Shown: positions 24,564 through 33,849 of the stretch, piece after piece
How the letters are laid out: every line of letters starts with the position of its first letter
Position numbering within the stretch: the first letter of the stretch is position 1
Assembly (NCBI GenBank): GCA_023511535.1
Contig: JAIMBK010000007.1
Span: 1-64,000 of the forward strand
Reading direction: 5' to 3'
DNA: 64,000 bases
Origin: Armatimonadota bacterium
GTDB taxonomy: Bacteria > Bacillota > Desulfotomaculia > Desulfotomaculales > Nap2-2B
Position numbers and translations under genes: made by a program
The notes under the pieces: generated by a model
The model's input: the letters and a program-made list of their open reading frames with translations, nothing else
Database searches by the model: none
Told to the model about the DNA's origin: nothing

Positions 24564-27536
24564 CTACCTGTTTCTTACCGCGTCCAGCAGCCGGAGGATC
24601 ATCGCCGCCGCTTCCGCCCGCGTCATGGGTGTCTTTGCCCGGAAAGTGCCGTCGGGATAGCCGGCGACAATTCCCCTCGCCACGGCAGCGCCTACGCTTG
24701 CCCGCGCCCAGTCCGGGATGTTACCGGTGTCGGTGAACCCGAGCTCTGCCGGCGTTACGGTACCGATCTTCTTTTCCAGGATCCTTGCGCCGAGTGCGGC
24801 CATCTCCACCCGGGAAACCGGGCGATCAGCCTCAAAGGTAACCGTGCCGTCCGGCTGCGGGCAGCCCCTGACCAGCCCTTCTTTCGCCGCAGCCGCGACC
24901 GCTCCCCTGGCCCAGTCCGGGATCGAAGCATTATCTTTAAATTTCGGGTCCGGCGCGGTGCCTGCAGGGAGCTTCAGAGCACGGACCAGTATAGTGGTAA
25001 CTTCAACCCGGCTGATCTCGTTGTCGGGCCTGAAAGTGCCGTCCGCGTAGCCGGAGATGACCCCCATCCCGGCCAACCTACCCACGGTCTCCTCCGCCCA
25101 GTGGCCGGCCATGTCCTTGAAGGTGACCGATTCGGGCTTGGGCGCCTCCTTCGGTACGGCGAAGACGGCAAAGAGCGTCAGGTGGTCGACCGTCACCGTT
25201 ACGGTTCCCTTCTCGAGGTCAACGGTCCCCTCGCGGCGGACCCACCGGCCGTCCTTTTCGTCGCAGGAGAAGGCGGCCGGTTCCTGGTCCCCGGCGATCT
25301 TGCTCTTGTCGAAGGAGAGGGTGATGGTTATCTTGCCGGTCAGGGTGCCGTCCTTGAGGGTGACGTCCACGACCCTGCCGAGCAGGGGCATCCCCGCGCC
25401 CGCAGCCTTTTCGCTACCCACGACCGCAGCCTTGATCACGGCGTTCGCGCCGCTCACGGCCCCGGCCGGCACCTCGACCTTCACCTTACCGGGCACTTCG
25501 GCCTCGGTGGTCGCTCCCGCCTGCACGGGCTTTTCGACCCTCTCCGCGGACGGCGCCGGCGCTCCGCCGCCTCCGCCGCCATCACCGCCTCCGCCGTCGC
25601 CGTTACCGCTGTCGCCTTTCGTATACGTGCGGACGCTAAAGATTTCGTCGGTGGGCTTAAACAACAGCGACCAGGTCACCTGCTCCTTTAGTTCCTTCAG
25701 CCGCGCCTTCTCTTCGGGTGTCGCCGTGCCATTTTTCACCTTATCCCGCAGGGCGAAGAAGTCCTCCGGAAAGATTTGGGACTTGCCCTTGATAACTAAC
25801 GTCCGGGAGGTGTCTTTATCGGTCACCGCGTAGTAGAAGTCGCCGGCTTTGGGCGGTTCGCTCCCCTGAAGAATATAGTTCCCCTCACCGGCCACCAACT
25901 CCAGGGCTTCGCTGGTGCATTTCGTTACCCAGCCGGTGACCACTGTGAACTCGCCCCGCCGGGGCGCTCTTTCTCCGTAGAGAGTGGCAAAAGCCTCGCT
26001 AAGCGCCCGGAAGGCGAACGAACCGCACAGACAAAGCGTATCAGGCTCTACCGCGAGGTCCGCGTAGGAAAACTTCAGCGGCGCGCCGTCTGGGCCAGAA
26101 ATGCTGAGCGGGGAGACCTTTTTCCAGGTGAAAAGGGCTTCCGCCGGCCGGGTAAGGAGGTTTTTGAGTAACAGGTCGAGCCGCGCCTTCAAGGCCGCCT
26201 GTTCCTCTTCAGAGGCCCGGCCGTTTACCACCCTGTTGCGCAGATCAAAGAAATCTTCGCCGCCGAAGGTGTCCGGCTTGACGTGTACCCACACCATCTC
26301 GCCGGTGGCTTTGTTGGCGAAAATGAAGGTAGGGCTCACCGGAGTGATCTTTCTCCAGTTGCCCAGGTACTTGACGTCAGCCGGGCCGGCCAGGTAGTCG
26401 AAGACCGGCTTGCTGCCGGCCTCGGGCGGCAGCAGGCTGAACACCAGCAGGTCATCCTCCGCCGCCGCCGGACGGTCCGGCCACAGGGCGGGCAGAGCCA
26501 CGCCGGCCAGGCGGAAGGCCAGCACGGAGCAGGGGTACCCCTTGCCGGCGGCCCGGGCGATTTCCTGGCATCCGTCCAGAGTTAATTCCGTCGTTACCCC
26601 GTCCCTGCTCACCTCCGGCCGCGGCCAGAGTTCGGCGGCCGCCCGCCACTCCACAATACGGTTGGCGGAAGATTTTTGAAAGGTGATGAGCGCCCGCCGG
26701 CCGTTTTCCGGATACCGGTACGCGTCGTTCGGAAATTCCTTGAGAATTCCCGGAATCGTGCGCCCGGTGAAGTGACCCTCGCTGACCATCACCGGAACCA
26801 CCAGGGCGGTGGCCCCGTCGGTATAGACGGCTTCGTAAACGGCCTCCCGCAGAGAAGGGGTCAGACCTTCAAAAAGGAAGCCGTACTTTATATCTTTCAG
26901 CCTGTTGCTTCCCAGCCGTTCCTGGATCTGGCTTCCAAGGGAACGCAGGTTATCCACCCACCCGGCCTGGCCTTCGGCGGAGTCGCTGCCGTGCGCGGCC
27001 AGGACCCCTATTTCGCTGCCGGCGTCTTCAACCAGCAGCCCAATCTGTTCGGCAAGCACTTCGGCCAGCAAGGGGTGGTCGTCGACGGCCGGCGTTAAAA
27101 CCACTTCCCCTTGCGGTCTGGCCCTTTCCAGGGGCTCTCCGTGCTCTCCGCCCGGCAAGTCCTCCCTTAAACCCAGGATGTATTTGATCTCCTCGATGTG
27201 ATTGGAGTAACTGGCGATGAACAGCGGCACGGCCACAATTTTGTTGACCCCCGCCGCATTAAGTTGTTCCACCGCGGCCGGAATACCCGGCTCTACTTCT
27301 TCCAAAAACCCGAGGGCTACCGGATAAGGAAAGTTGTCCCTCAATTCGTAAGCCGCTTCCCACACGGGCGTGGTCCAGGTGGGGTCATTCGTCCCGTGGA
27401 CGACGATCAGTACACCGGGCTTTACCTCTTCGCCTGCCCAAGCAACCCCGTGGGGCGCCAGAGACAACAGGGAAAGGAGAAGAACCAGGAAAAGCAGGCC
27501 GGTAAGCCGCCTCTTTGCTACCTTGGGTTTCCACAT
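24564..27536 (-). CDS. Secreted multidomain protein: two CbiX-like halves, two FmdE-like modules, three C-terminal SLH domains
   Basis: Signal peptide; LIVVHGTNDP...VPLFIASYSNHIEEIKYILG and VLAAHGSDS...VPVMVSEGHFTGRTIPGIL; FmdE-like CGSFAFRALSEAF...CTSEALELVAGEGNYIL; SLH repeats MAGHWAEETVGRLAGMGVISGYADGTFRPDNEISRVE etc. Confidence 0.88.
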   Translation of the reverse strand: MWKPKVAKRRLTGLLFLVLLLSLLSLAPHGVAWAGEEVKPGVLIVVHGTNDPTWTTPVWEAAYELRDNFPYPVALGFLEEVEPGIPAAVEQLNAAGVNKIVAVPLFIASYSNHIEEIKYILGLREDLPGGEHGEPLERARPQGEVVLTPAVDDHPLLAEVLAEQIGLLVEDAGSEIGVLAAHGSDSAEGQAGWVDNLRSLGSQIQERLGSNRLKDIKYGFLFEGLTPSLREAVYEAVYTDGATALVVPVMVSEGHFTGRTIPGILKEFPNDAYRYPENGRRALITFQKSSANRIVEWRAAAELWPRPEVSRDGVTTELTLDGCQEIARAAGKGYPCSVLAFRLAGVALPALWPDRPAAAEDDLLVFSLLPPEAGSKPVFDYLAGPADVKYLGNWRKITPVSPTFIFANKATGEMVWVHVKPDTFGGEDFFDLRNRVVNGRASEEEQAALKARLDLLLKNLLTRPAEALFTWKKVSPLSISGPDGAPLKFSYADLAVEPDTLCLCGSFAFRALSEAFATLYGERAPRRGEFTVVTGWVTKCTSEALELVAGEGNYILQGSEPPKAGDFYYAVTDKDTSRTLVIKGKSQIFPEDFFALRDKVKNGTATPEEKARLKELKEQVTWSLLFKPTDEIFSVRTYTKGDSGNGDGGGGDGGGGGGAPAPSAERVEKPVQAGATTEAEVPGKVKVEVPAGAVSGANAVIKAAVVGSEKAAGAGMPLLGRVVDVTLKDGTLTGKITITLSFDKSKIAGDQEPAAFSCDEKDGRWVRREGTVDLEKGTVTVTVDHLTLFAVFAVPKEAPKPESVTFKDMAGHWAEETVGRLAGMGVISGYADGTFRPDNEISRVEVTTILVRALKLPAGTAPDPKFKDNASIPDWARGAVAAAAKEGLVRGCPQPDGTVTFEADRPVSRVEMAALGARILEKKIGTVTPAELGFTDTGNIPDWARASVGAAVARGIVAGYPDGTFRAKTPMTRAEAAAMILRLLDAVRNR

Positions 27537-27656
27537 AACTCAATTCCTCCTTGCAGTCAGGATTTTGAGGGGAGGGGCCTGGCGGGGGCTGCCGGACGGC
27601 AGCCTCCGCCAGGTTTCGGAGGTGTGTTTACTGCTCTCACCACAGGAATGGGTCCT

Positions 27657-27758
27657 TTATCGCGGCGTCTTCTCCGCACCCGCCGTGTTCTCCGGCGGGG
27701 GGCTCCTCGGTTGCCGGGTCAAGAGCCGGAGCAAGCCGCTCAGCCTTACCGCATCCAT
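27657..27758 (-). CDS. Possible 33-aa small ORF
   Basis: MDAVRLSGLLRLLTRQPRSPPPENTAGAEKTPR; aaaggggg SD; downstream of a Fur-like box and upstream of ORF 24564..27536. Confidence 0.35.
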   Translation of the reverse strand: MDAVRLSGLLRLLTRQPRSPPPENTAGAEKTPR

Positions 27759-27792
27759 TTGCACCCCCTTTCCAAATTCTTCTTTCCGCCAT

Positions 27793-27813
27793 AGAGAATG
27801 AATATCGTTCTCA
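27793..27813. promoter_or_regulatory. Fur-like box upstream of the CbiX-FmdE-SLH gene
   Basis: agagaatgaatatcgttctca; GAGAAtgaatatcgTTCTC. Confidence 0.55.
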
Positions 27814-27909
27814 ACGGCTGGCTTTTGAAAATCCCGGCTTTCCCGCTAACCGGCCAAGCCGGGATAAACGCGCGCCAACGGGATAAACGCGCGCGGGGGA
27901 ACCAGTTTT

Positions 27910-29997
27910 TTAGCCCAGCCCCAGCAAACGCCCGCCCTGGTAAATGAGCACGGCCACCACCCAGCCCAGCGCCAGGCTGTAGCCGATGGCAAAGGCCGTC
28001 CATTTCCAGGAGTTGGTTTCTCTTTTGATGGCGCCGATGGTTGCCGCGCAGGGGATGTAAATCAGGCACATGGCCATAAAGGCGTAGGCCGAAAGCGGGG
28101 TCCACTGCTGCCCGATAATTTGGGCCAGGCCTTCTCCTTCCTCCCCGACGCCGTAAATCACCCCTAAAGTGCCCACCACCACTTCTTTGGCCAGCAGGCC
28201 GAAGATCAGGGCAGCGGCGGCTTCCCAGGTACCGAAGCCGGCGGGGACAAAGACGGGGGCGAGAGCACTGCCCAGGCGGCCGATCAGGCTTTCCCGGGCG
28301 GCGTACTCCACGCCCCAGGGGAGCACGGAAAGAACCCAGATCAGGACCACCACGCCGAAAATGATTGTCCCTGCTTTGCGGATGAAGGCGCTCCCCCGCT
28401 CCCACACGTGGATGAGCGTGCCTTTTAAGGTGGGCAGACGGTAAGGGGGGAGTTCCATGACAAAGGGAGCGCTTTCCCCTTTAAACAGGAAAGTTTTAAA
28501 CAGCTTCCCCATGACGACGGCCAGGACGATGCCCAAAAGGTAAAGGGAGAAAATCACCCACCCCTGGCGGGCGCTGAAAAACGCCCCGGCAAAAAGGACG
28601 TAAACGGGCAGCCGGGCCGCGCAAGACATCAAGGGGTTGATTAAAATGGTAATCAGCCGGTCCTGCCGGTTTTCCAGGGTGCGCGTGGCCATAATGGCCG
28701 GCACGTTGCAGCCGAAGCCGATTAACATGGGTAAAAAGGACTTGCCGTGCAGGCCCAGGGCGTGCATGAAACGGTCCATAATGTAGGCCGCCCGGGCCAT
28801 GTAGCCGCTATCCTCCAGGAAAGAGATGGCCAGAAAGAGGAGAAAAATAAGGGGGATAAAAACGAGCACCGAGCCAACGCCGCCGATGATGCCGTCCACG
28901 GCCAGGGAAACGGTCCATTCCGGAGCGCCGGCGGCGCCGAGCGCCCCTTCGGTCACGCCGCCCAGCCACGCGAAGAAGGACTCGATCCAGCCTACCAGGG
29001 GATCGCCCAGCTTAAAGGTGAACTGGAAGACCGCCCACATAGCCAGCAAAAAGATGGGCAGGCCCAGGAAACGGTTGGTCACCACGCGGTCAATCCGGTC
29101 GGAAAGGGAAAGCCGCTGTTCCACGGTCTTCTTTCTGCTCACCGTCTGTTTGACGATCCCGCCGATGAAACCGTAGCGCCGTTCGGCGAAAAGGTTTTCG
29201 GCCTCTTCCCCGGCAATCTCCCGCAGGCGCCGGAGGCTCTTTTCCCGTCTGGCCAGCAAATCACCCACGTCGGGCGTCTTGCGGATTTCTTGCAGGAGGT
29301 GGTCGTCTTCTTCCAGCAGCTTAACCGCCAGCCAGCGCAGGGAATAGCGGTCCATCAACCGGGCGTGGGAGGCGATTACCGTCCCCAGGCTGCCGATTTC
29401 TGCTTCCACTTCCCGGCCGTAGTCAATTTTCAGCGCTTCCCGGGGCCCGGCGCCGGCCGCCGCCAGCGCCTGCCTGATGAGCTCCGGCACGCCTTTGTTT
29501 TTGGTCGCCACCGTGGGCACCACCGGCACGCCTAAAAGCCCCGCCAGTTTTTCCCGGTCAACGGTAATCTGGCGGGCCTGGGCCTCGTCCATCATGTTCA
29601 GGGCCACCACCACGCGGGCGCCCATTTCCAGCAGCTGGACGGTTAAATAAAGGTTGCGCTCGAGATTGGAAGCGTCCACCACGTTGATGATGACATCGGG
29701 TTTTTCGTGCAAAATAAAATTGCGGGCGATGATTTCGTCTTCCGAGTAAGCCCCCAGACTGTACGTGCCGGGCAGATCAACCACCCGGCAAGTCTTGCCC
29801 GCGGAAAGAAGCCGCCCTTCTTTTTTCTCCACCGTCACGCCCGGCCAGTTTCCCACGTGCTGCCGCGCCCCGGTCAGGCTGTTAAAAATCGTTGTTTTCC
29901 CGGAATTGGGGTTGCCCGCCAGAGCAATTACAATTTCCTTGGCGGGCGTCTTCTGCACCGCTAATTCACTGGCTGCTTCCATGTACTTACCCTCCAT
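27910..29997 (-). CDS. feoB: Ferrous iron transport protein B
   Basis: [94 protein letters not shown]. Confidence 0.97.
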   Translation of the reverse strand: MEGKYMEAASELAVQKTPAKEIVIALAGNPNSGKTTIFNSLTGARQHVGNWPGVTVEKKEGRLLSAGKTCRVVDLPGTYSLGAYSEDEIIARNFILHEKPDVIINVVDASNLERNLYLTVQLLEMGARVVVALNMMDEAQARQITVDREKLAGLLGVPVVPTVATKNKGVPELIRQALAAAGAGPREALKIDYGREVEAEIGSLGTVIASHARLMDRYSLRWLAVKLLEEDDHLLQEIRKTPDVGDLLARREKSLRRLREIAGEEAENLFAERRYGFIGGIVKQTVSRKKTVEQRLSLSDRIDRVVTNRFLGLPIFLLAMWAVFQFTFKLGDPLVGWIESFFAWLGGVTEGALGAAGAPEWTVSLAVDGIIGGVGSVLVFIPLIFLLFLAISFLEDSGYMARAAYIMDRFMHALGLHGKSFLPMLIGFGCNVPAIMATRTLENRQDRLITILINPLMSCAARLPVYVLFAGAFFSARQGWVIFSLYLLGIVLAVVMGKLFKTFLFKGESAPFVMELPPYRLPTLKGTLIHVWERGSAFIRKAGTIIFGVVVLIWVLSVLPWGVEYAARESLIGRLGSALAPVFVPAGFGTWEAAAALIFGLLAKEVVVGTLGVIYGVGEEGEGLAQIIGQQWTPLSAYAFMAMCLIYIPCAATIGAIKRETNSWKWTAFAIGYSLALGWVVAVLIYQGGRLLGLG

Positions 29998-30009
29998 TTC
30001 GAAAGAACA

Positions 30010-30024
30010 TGAGAATCATTTTCA
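30010..30024. promoter_or_regulatory. Fur-like box between feoA2 and feoB
   Basis: TGAGAAT-C-ATTTTCA. Confidence 0.5.
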
Positions 30025-30054
30025 TTGTCTGGGCAAAAAATAAATGAAAATCTT

Positions 30055-30273
30055 TTATTCCACCAGCACTTTTTGGGCCATGCCGCGCCCCAAGGCCAGG
30101 CGTGTCTCCCCCAGGGCGACAATCACCGGGCCGCAGGCGTTATTCTGGATCATGCGCAGCGCCTTTCCTTTCGTCACGCCCATGCCCCTTAGCCTCTCCC
30201 TGATCCCAATCCCGCCGGCAACTTCTTTAATTACTCCTGCTTCGCCGGGGGCCAGAAAACCTAAAGGCTTCAA
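30055..30273 (-). CDS. feoA: FeoA domain protein
   Basis: MKPLGFLAPGEAGVIKEVAGGIGIRERLRGMGVTKGKALRMIQNNACGPVIVALGETRLALGRGMAQKVLVE. Confidence 0.92.
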   Translation of the reverse strand: MKPLGFLAPGEAGVIKEVAGGIGIRERLRGMGVTKGKALRMIQNNACGPVIVALGETRLALGRGMAQKVLVE

Positions 30274-30320
30274 AGCTTTTCCCCCTCCTTGGGTTGCGCC
30301 AGTTCAATAAAAAGATAACG

Positions 30321-30560
30321 CTATCCAACTGTAACAAAAATACCGTTTGCCTCCTCCCGGCGCAAACTCAACCGGTAACCCTTCAGCGCAATCTCCATCG
30401 GGTCGCCCAGCGGAGCTTTGCCTTTGACCTCAAATTCAACCCCCGGCACCAGCCCCATCTCCAAAACACGGCGGCGCAAGTTACCTTGAAGATTGATTCT
30501 GACCACTGTCCCCCGCTCGCCGGGCTTTAAACTGCCGAGCACATTTGGGTTCACTGACAA
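30321..30560 (-). CDS. feoA: FeoA domain protein (second copy)
   Basis: LGSLKPGERGTVVRINLQGNLRRRVLEMGLVPGVEFEVKGKAPLGDPMEIALKGYRLSLRREEANGIFV. Confidence 0.94.
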   Translation of the reverse strand: MSVNPNVLGSLKPGERGTVVRINLQGNLRRRVLEMGLVPGVEFEVKGKAPLGDPMEIALKGYRLSLRREEANGIFVTVG

Positions 30561-30583
30561 ACCACCTCCTCCGTTAAATGAAA

Positions 30584-30600
30584 TTGAGAATAATTCTCAA
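30584..30600. promoter_or_regulatory. Fur box upstream of feoA-feoA-feoB
   Basis: TTGAGAAT-A-ATTCTCAA, perfect palindrome containing a 7-1-7 Fur motif. Confidence 0.8.
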
Positions 30601-30694
30601 CGGCTTTTTACAAGCATGCAATTGATTCTCGTTTTCAACCTATCACAATTCAAAACGTTTGTCAACCAGTTTTAAAAAATTCTTTAGCTGGTTA

Positions 30695-30723
30695 TTGACA
30701 TTTGTTCATAACCAGCATAAAAT
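30695..30723 (+). promoter_or_regulatory. Sigma70/A-type promoter for NifX-like gene
   Basis: TTGACA-N17-TAAAAT, followed by gataatga. Confidence 0.7.
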
Positions 30724-30749
30724 GATAATGAGGTTCTTTATCAGAAAGG

Positions 30750-31073
30750 ATGGTCGGCATGAAAGCAGCCCTGCCGGTGAAAATGGGCCGCGTCGATAAG
30801 TATTTTGAGCGGGCCAAAACCTTTCTCATCCTGGAAGTTGAAGGTCACACGATCAAAAACAAGCATTTCTTTTCCGTCAACCCCCACCAAAGCAACCACG
30901 GGCAGTTGATTAAGCCTTTTCAAAATACGGGAGTAAAACTAATCATTGTCGATAAAATAAGCGCGAAGGCCAATCAGGCCCTGAAAGAAAGCGGCTTTCA
31001 AGTAATCACCGGCGTCCGCGGCCCCGTTACGGAAGCCGTCCAGAGAATCATTCACGGCCGCCGGCTTTCCTGA
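30750..31073 (+). CDS. NifX/NifB-C-terminal family (dinitrogenase Fe-Mo cofactor) protein
   Basis: GRVDKYFERAKTFLILEVEG...GQLIKPFQNTGVKLIIVDKISAKANQALKESGFQVITGVRGPVTEAVQ. Confidence 0.75.
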   Translation: MVGMKAALPVKMGRVDKYFERAKTFLILEVEGHTIKNKHFFSVNPHQSNHGQLIKPFQNTGVKLIIVDKISAKANQALKESGFQVITGVRGPVTEAVQRIIHGRRLS

Positions 31074-31076
31074 TGT

Positions 31077-31490
31077 CTACAGCCATCTTTTGCACCGGCG
31101 CCCCCGGCCTCCCGCTCCCCGCTTTCCCCCCGGCCCCTTCCCGGCGGTAACCCACCGGCCGGCCAGGGCGGCCAGCCCTTCGATCACCACGGGCGCCAGG
31201 GCGGCCAGGGCGGCGGGCAGTGTTGTTCCCTTTCCCTTTTCTCTCAGAATTGCCGGGCCGGCTTTTTCTTCAGGAACGCGTGGCCGTCCGGCGGCCCTTG
31301 CCGCGGCAGGAGAAATCACCTCGACTTCGTAAATGGCGTTATTGCCGCAGACCTCCCGGCAAGCCCCGCAGCCGGCGCACAATTCCTGATCAATAAGGGC
31401 AGCCTTGCCGCTTACCCTGATCGCCTGCTGCGGACAGGCCTCTGCACACAAGCCGCATCCGTTGCACTTTTCCCTGTCTACGTAAAACAT
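31077..31490 (-). CDS. 2[4Fe-4S] ferredoxin-domain protein
   Basis: CNGCGLCAEACPQQAI and CAGCGACREVCGNNAI. Confidence 0.88.
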   Translation of the reverse strand: MFYVDREKCNGCGLCAEACPQQAIRVSGKAALIDQELCAGCGACREVCGNNAIYEVEVISPAAARAAGRPRVPEEKAGPAILREKGKGTTLPAALAALAPVVIEGLAALAGRWVTAGKGPGGKRGAGGRGRRCKRWL

Positions 31491-31601
31491 TAACTACCGC
31501 TCCTTTAAATTTGATTATGTACATACGTTTAATAATAATATACCACATCCTTTCTTTCAGACAAGCCCGCTTTGCCTTGTATTATTTTCCGCTTAAAAAT
31601 A

Positions 31602-31643
31602 TAAGGGCCCGTCCGCAATTTTCAAATTGAACGGCCGGGCCCT
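31602..31643 (-). terminator. Hairpin after HdrD-like gene
   Basis: aagggcccgtccg...cggccgggccctt inverted repeat. Confidence 0.65.
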
Positions 31644-31651
31644 TCTTGACA

Positions 31652-32905
31652 CTATTTCTTTTCCGGAAAAATTAACGCTTTGCTCACCAGGTGGTGAATG
31701 TGCGCCAGCTTTGCGTCAAGCTTGTAATATTTAATGATGTCGTTTAACTGGTCCCAACAGTTATGGCAGGGGGTGACGACGATTTTCGCGCCTGTTCTTT
31801 CAATCTGTTCGGCTTTTAATTTTCCTTTGGCCATCCGGTAAGGATAAATTTCGCTCCCCATGGAAAGGAGGCCGCCGCCGCCGCCGCAGCAGTAATTATA
31901 CTCCCGGTTGGGCCACATTTCACGAAAATCCAGGCAGGCGTGTTGTAAACAGTACCTGGGTTCTTCGACAATTCCTTCTTTGCGGACGGCGTTGCAGGGG
32001 TCGTGAAAGGTAACCGGTTCGGGGTTGCGGGTGGGGTCGAGCTTGATTCTCCCTTCTTTTATCCACTGGGCCTGGAGCTGCACGAAGCTGATCACCGGGT
32101 AATCCTTGTGGAGCCACACTTTCCGCCCCCACATCTGGGCATGCGTGGCGTGGCCGCACTCCGTCACCACCACTACTTTTGCCTTCAGGCGCACGTATTC
32201 CCCGTAAATCCGCTCCAGCATGATCCGGGACGCCTCGTCGTCGCCGCTGAAATAGGCATAGTGGGTGGCGTCCCACCACCGGCTGCTGCACGTCCAGTTG
32301 GCGCCGGCGGCCCACATGATGGTCAGGATGCTCTGGATGTCCTGGGGATAATATTTGATCTCCCGGGGGTCCCAGAGAAATAAATAATCCGCCCCCTCCT
32401 TGTCCACCTCAATTTTAATGTTGGGGTCGCCTATCTCGTTGGCCGTTTCCTCCGCCATCCACTCCAGGGTCTCCAGGTAATCTTCCTGCGTAACCTCCAT
32501 CTGGTTGCCGGTATTGATCTGGGCGTTCACCACGTCCTGCAAAAAGCCCGGGGCGTATACACCCTGACTGACCAGCATACCCCGCACGGTGCGCACGATG
32601 CCGGCGATATCCACGTTCATGGGACATTGCATGGTGCACCGCCCGCACATGGTGCAGGCCCAGATAAATTTTGAATTGAGGACTTCTTCGCGCATCCCCA
32701 GCAACACCTGCCGGATAAAGACGCGCGGGTCAGCGTTATCGTGGACGCCGTTATAAGGACAGCCAGCGCTGCACATGCCGCAAGTCAGGCAGTTGGTCAG
32801 ATCCCGCGGGTTCTTGTCCGTACAGAATTTAGCCATGATCTCTTCCCGAAAAGACGGGTCCAGTTTGGTGGCCAAAACCGATTCCAAATCTCTCCCTCCC
32901 CACAT
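31652..32905 (-). CDS. HdrD/DsrK-like (Fe-S)-binding protein, CCG domain
   Basis: CLTCGMCSAGCP, CTMCGRCTMQCP, FHDPCNAVRK...YCCGGGGGLL, VVTPCHNCWDQL; likely start MWGGRDLE at 32905. Confidence 0.82.
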   Translation of the reverse strand: MWGGRDLESVLATKLDPSFREEIMAKFCTDKNPRDLTNCLTCGMCSAGCPYNGVHDNADPRVFIRQVLLGMREEVLNSKFIWACTMCGRCTMQCPMNVDIAGIVRTVRGMLVSQGVYAPGFLQDVVNAQINTGNQMEVTQEDYLETLEWMAEETANEIGDPNIKIEVDKEGADYLFLWDPREIKYYPQDIQSILTIMWAAGANWTCSSRWWDATHYAYFSGDDEASRIMLERIYGEYVRLKAKVVVVTECGHATHAQMWGRKVWLHKDYPVISFVQLQAQWIKEGRIKLDPTRNPEPVTFHDPCNAVRKEGIVEEPRYCLQHACLDFREMWPNREYNYCCGGGGGLLSMGSEIYPYRMAKGKLKAEQIERTGAKIVVTPCHNCWDQLNDIIKYYKLDAKLAHIHHLVSKALIFPEKK

Positions 32906-33099
32906 ATAGCTATTAAAATAACTATATAATTGCAAGCTGTTTTGAGCAATCAGGAAAAAAAACCTCTTTTGGAGCAAATTATCTGAACCGACGTTGGATA
33001 TCTCATCTTTTCTTTATTTTATATAACTTCAGATCAATCAGTTAAAAATCTCAAAAAAATACCGGCCAGACGGCAAAGCGCCCGGCCGATCCTTCCTTC

Positions 33100-33375
33100 T
33101 TATTCTTCACCCAGTTCGCGCAGGCGTTTCTTTACTTCCGCCAGCGCTTCTTCCAGATAGGCGGCCTGTTCCTTTAAAAAATCAACTTCCATTTCCCGGC
33201 TGTACGGCGGAGCAAACTGGTACGGCGCCCCCGCCGGCGGGAAACCATAACCAGGCGGGGGAGGTCCCCAGTACGGATAGCTACCGGTCCAGGGAGGTCC
33301 CCAACTGCCGTAACCTCCGTAGCCATACCGCCAGGGACCACCGCCTCCCGGTCCCATCTTATTCCATCCAGGCAT
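33100..33375 (-). CDS. DUF5320-like Gly/Tyr/Pro-rich protein with C-terminal coiled coil
   Basis: MPGWNKMGPGGGGPWRYGYGGYGSWGPPW...FLKEQAAYLEEALAEVKKRLRELGEE. Confidence 0.7.
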   Translation of the reverse strand: MPGWNKMGPGGGGPWRYGYGGYGSWGPPWTGSYPYWGPPPPGYGFPPAGAPYQFAPPYSREMEVDFLKEQAAYLEEALAEVKKRLRELGEE

Positions 33376-33413
33376 TTAACCAACCTCCCCTCCTGACGAA
33401 GTTAAAAATAACC

Positions 33414-33704
33414 TTACCAAACCCACGGGTAAGGAACGGCAGGGTAAGGCGCGACCGGCGCCGGGTAACCGTACCCGAAGCCGTAAGGACGCCCGACCGG
33501 ATAGCCGGCTGCGTAAGGCATCACGCCCCGGCGACCTCTTCTGCCCAGTCCCCAAATACCTCTGCCGCGCCCCCAACCCCGGCCGAAACCGCCACCCCAA
33601 TAGGGATTGGCGAAACCAGGCGCCGGGAATCCGGCACAATAACCCATCGCCCGACCGGTCAGGGGACCGGCACCGTACGGACCAGTTCTATCTCCAGCCG
33701 GCAT
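33414..33704 (-). CDS. DUF5320-like protein
   Basis: MPAGDRTGPYGAGPLTGRAMGYCAGFPAPGFANP...: typical N-terminus. Confidence 0.8.
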   Translation of the reverse strand: MPAGDRTGPYGAGPLTGRAMGYCAGFPAPGFANPYWGGGFGRGWGRGRGIWGLGRRGRRGVMPYAAGYPVGRPYGFGYGYPAPVAPYPAVPYPWVW

Positions 33705-33849
33705 TTTAGAATCACCTCCTTATTATGGTCCTGCCTGTTCTCAAAAGTTAATCACCATATTATATACATTAACCATCACTAACGTTTTTTAACCAGCCAT
33801 TCCCGGATCAACCAGGGGAGCGCCGACCTTTCCTTAAGACAAGTGGAAT

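Noticed and set aside
24444-25691. 415-aa plus-strand ORF antisense to the SLH region
   Set aside because: High-GC antisense open frame opposite a strongly supported CDS; sequence is Arg/Pro/His-rich with no domain signal.
27198-27801. Plus-strand ORFs of 198 and 143 aa upstream of and over the SLH gene start
   Set aside because: Antisense/leader region; minus-strand Fur-like box, SD and CDS explain it better.
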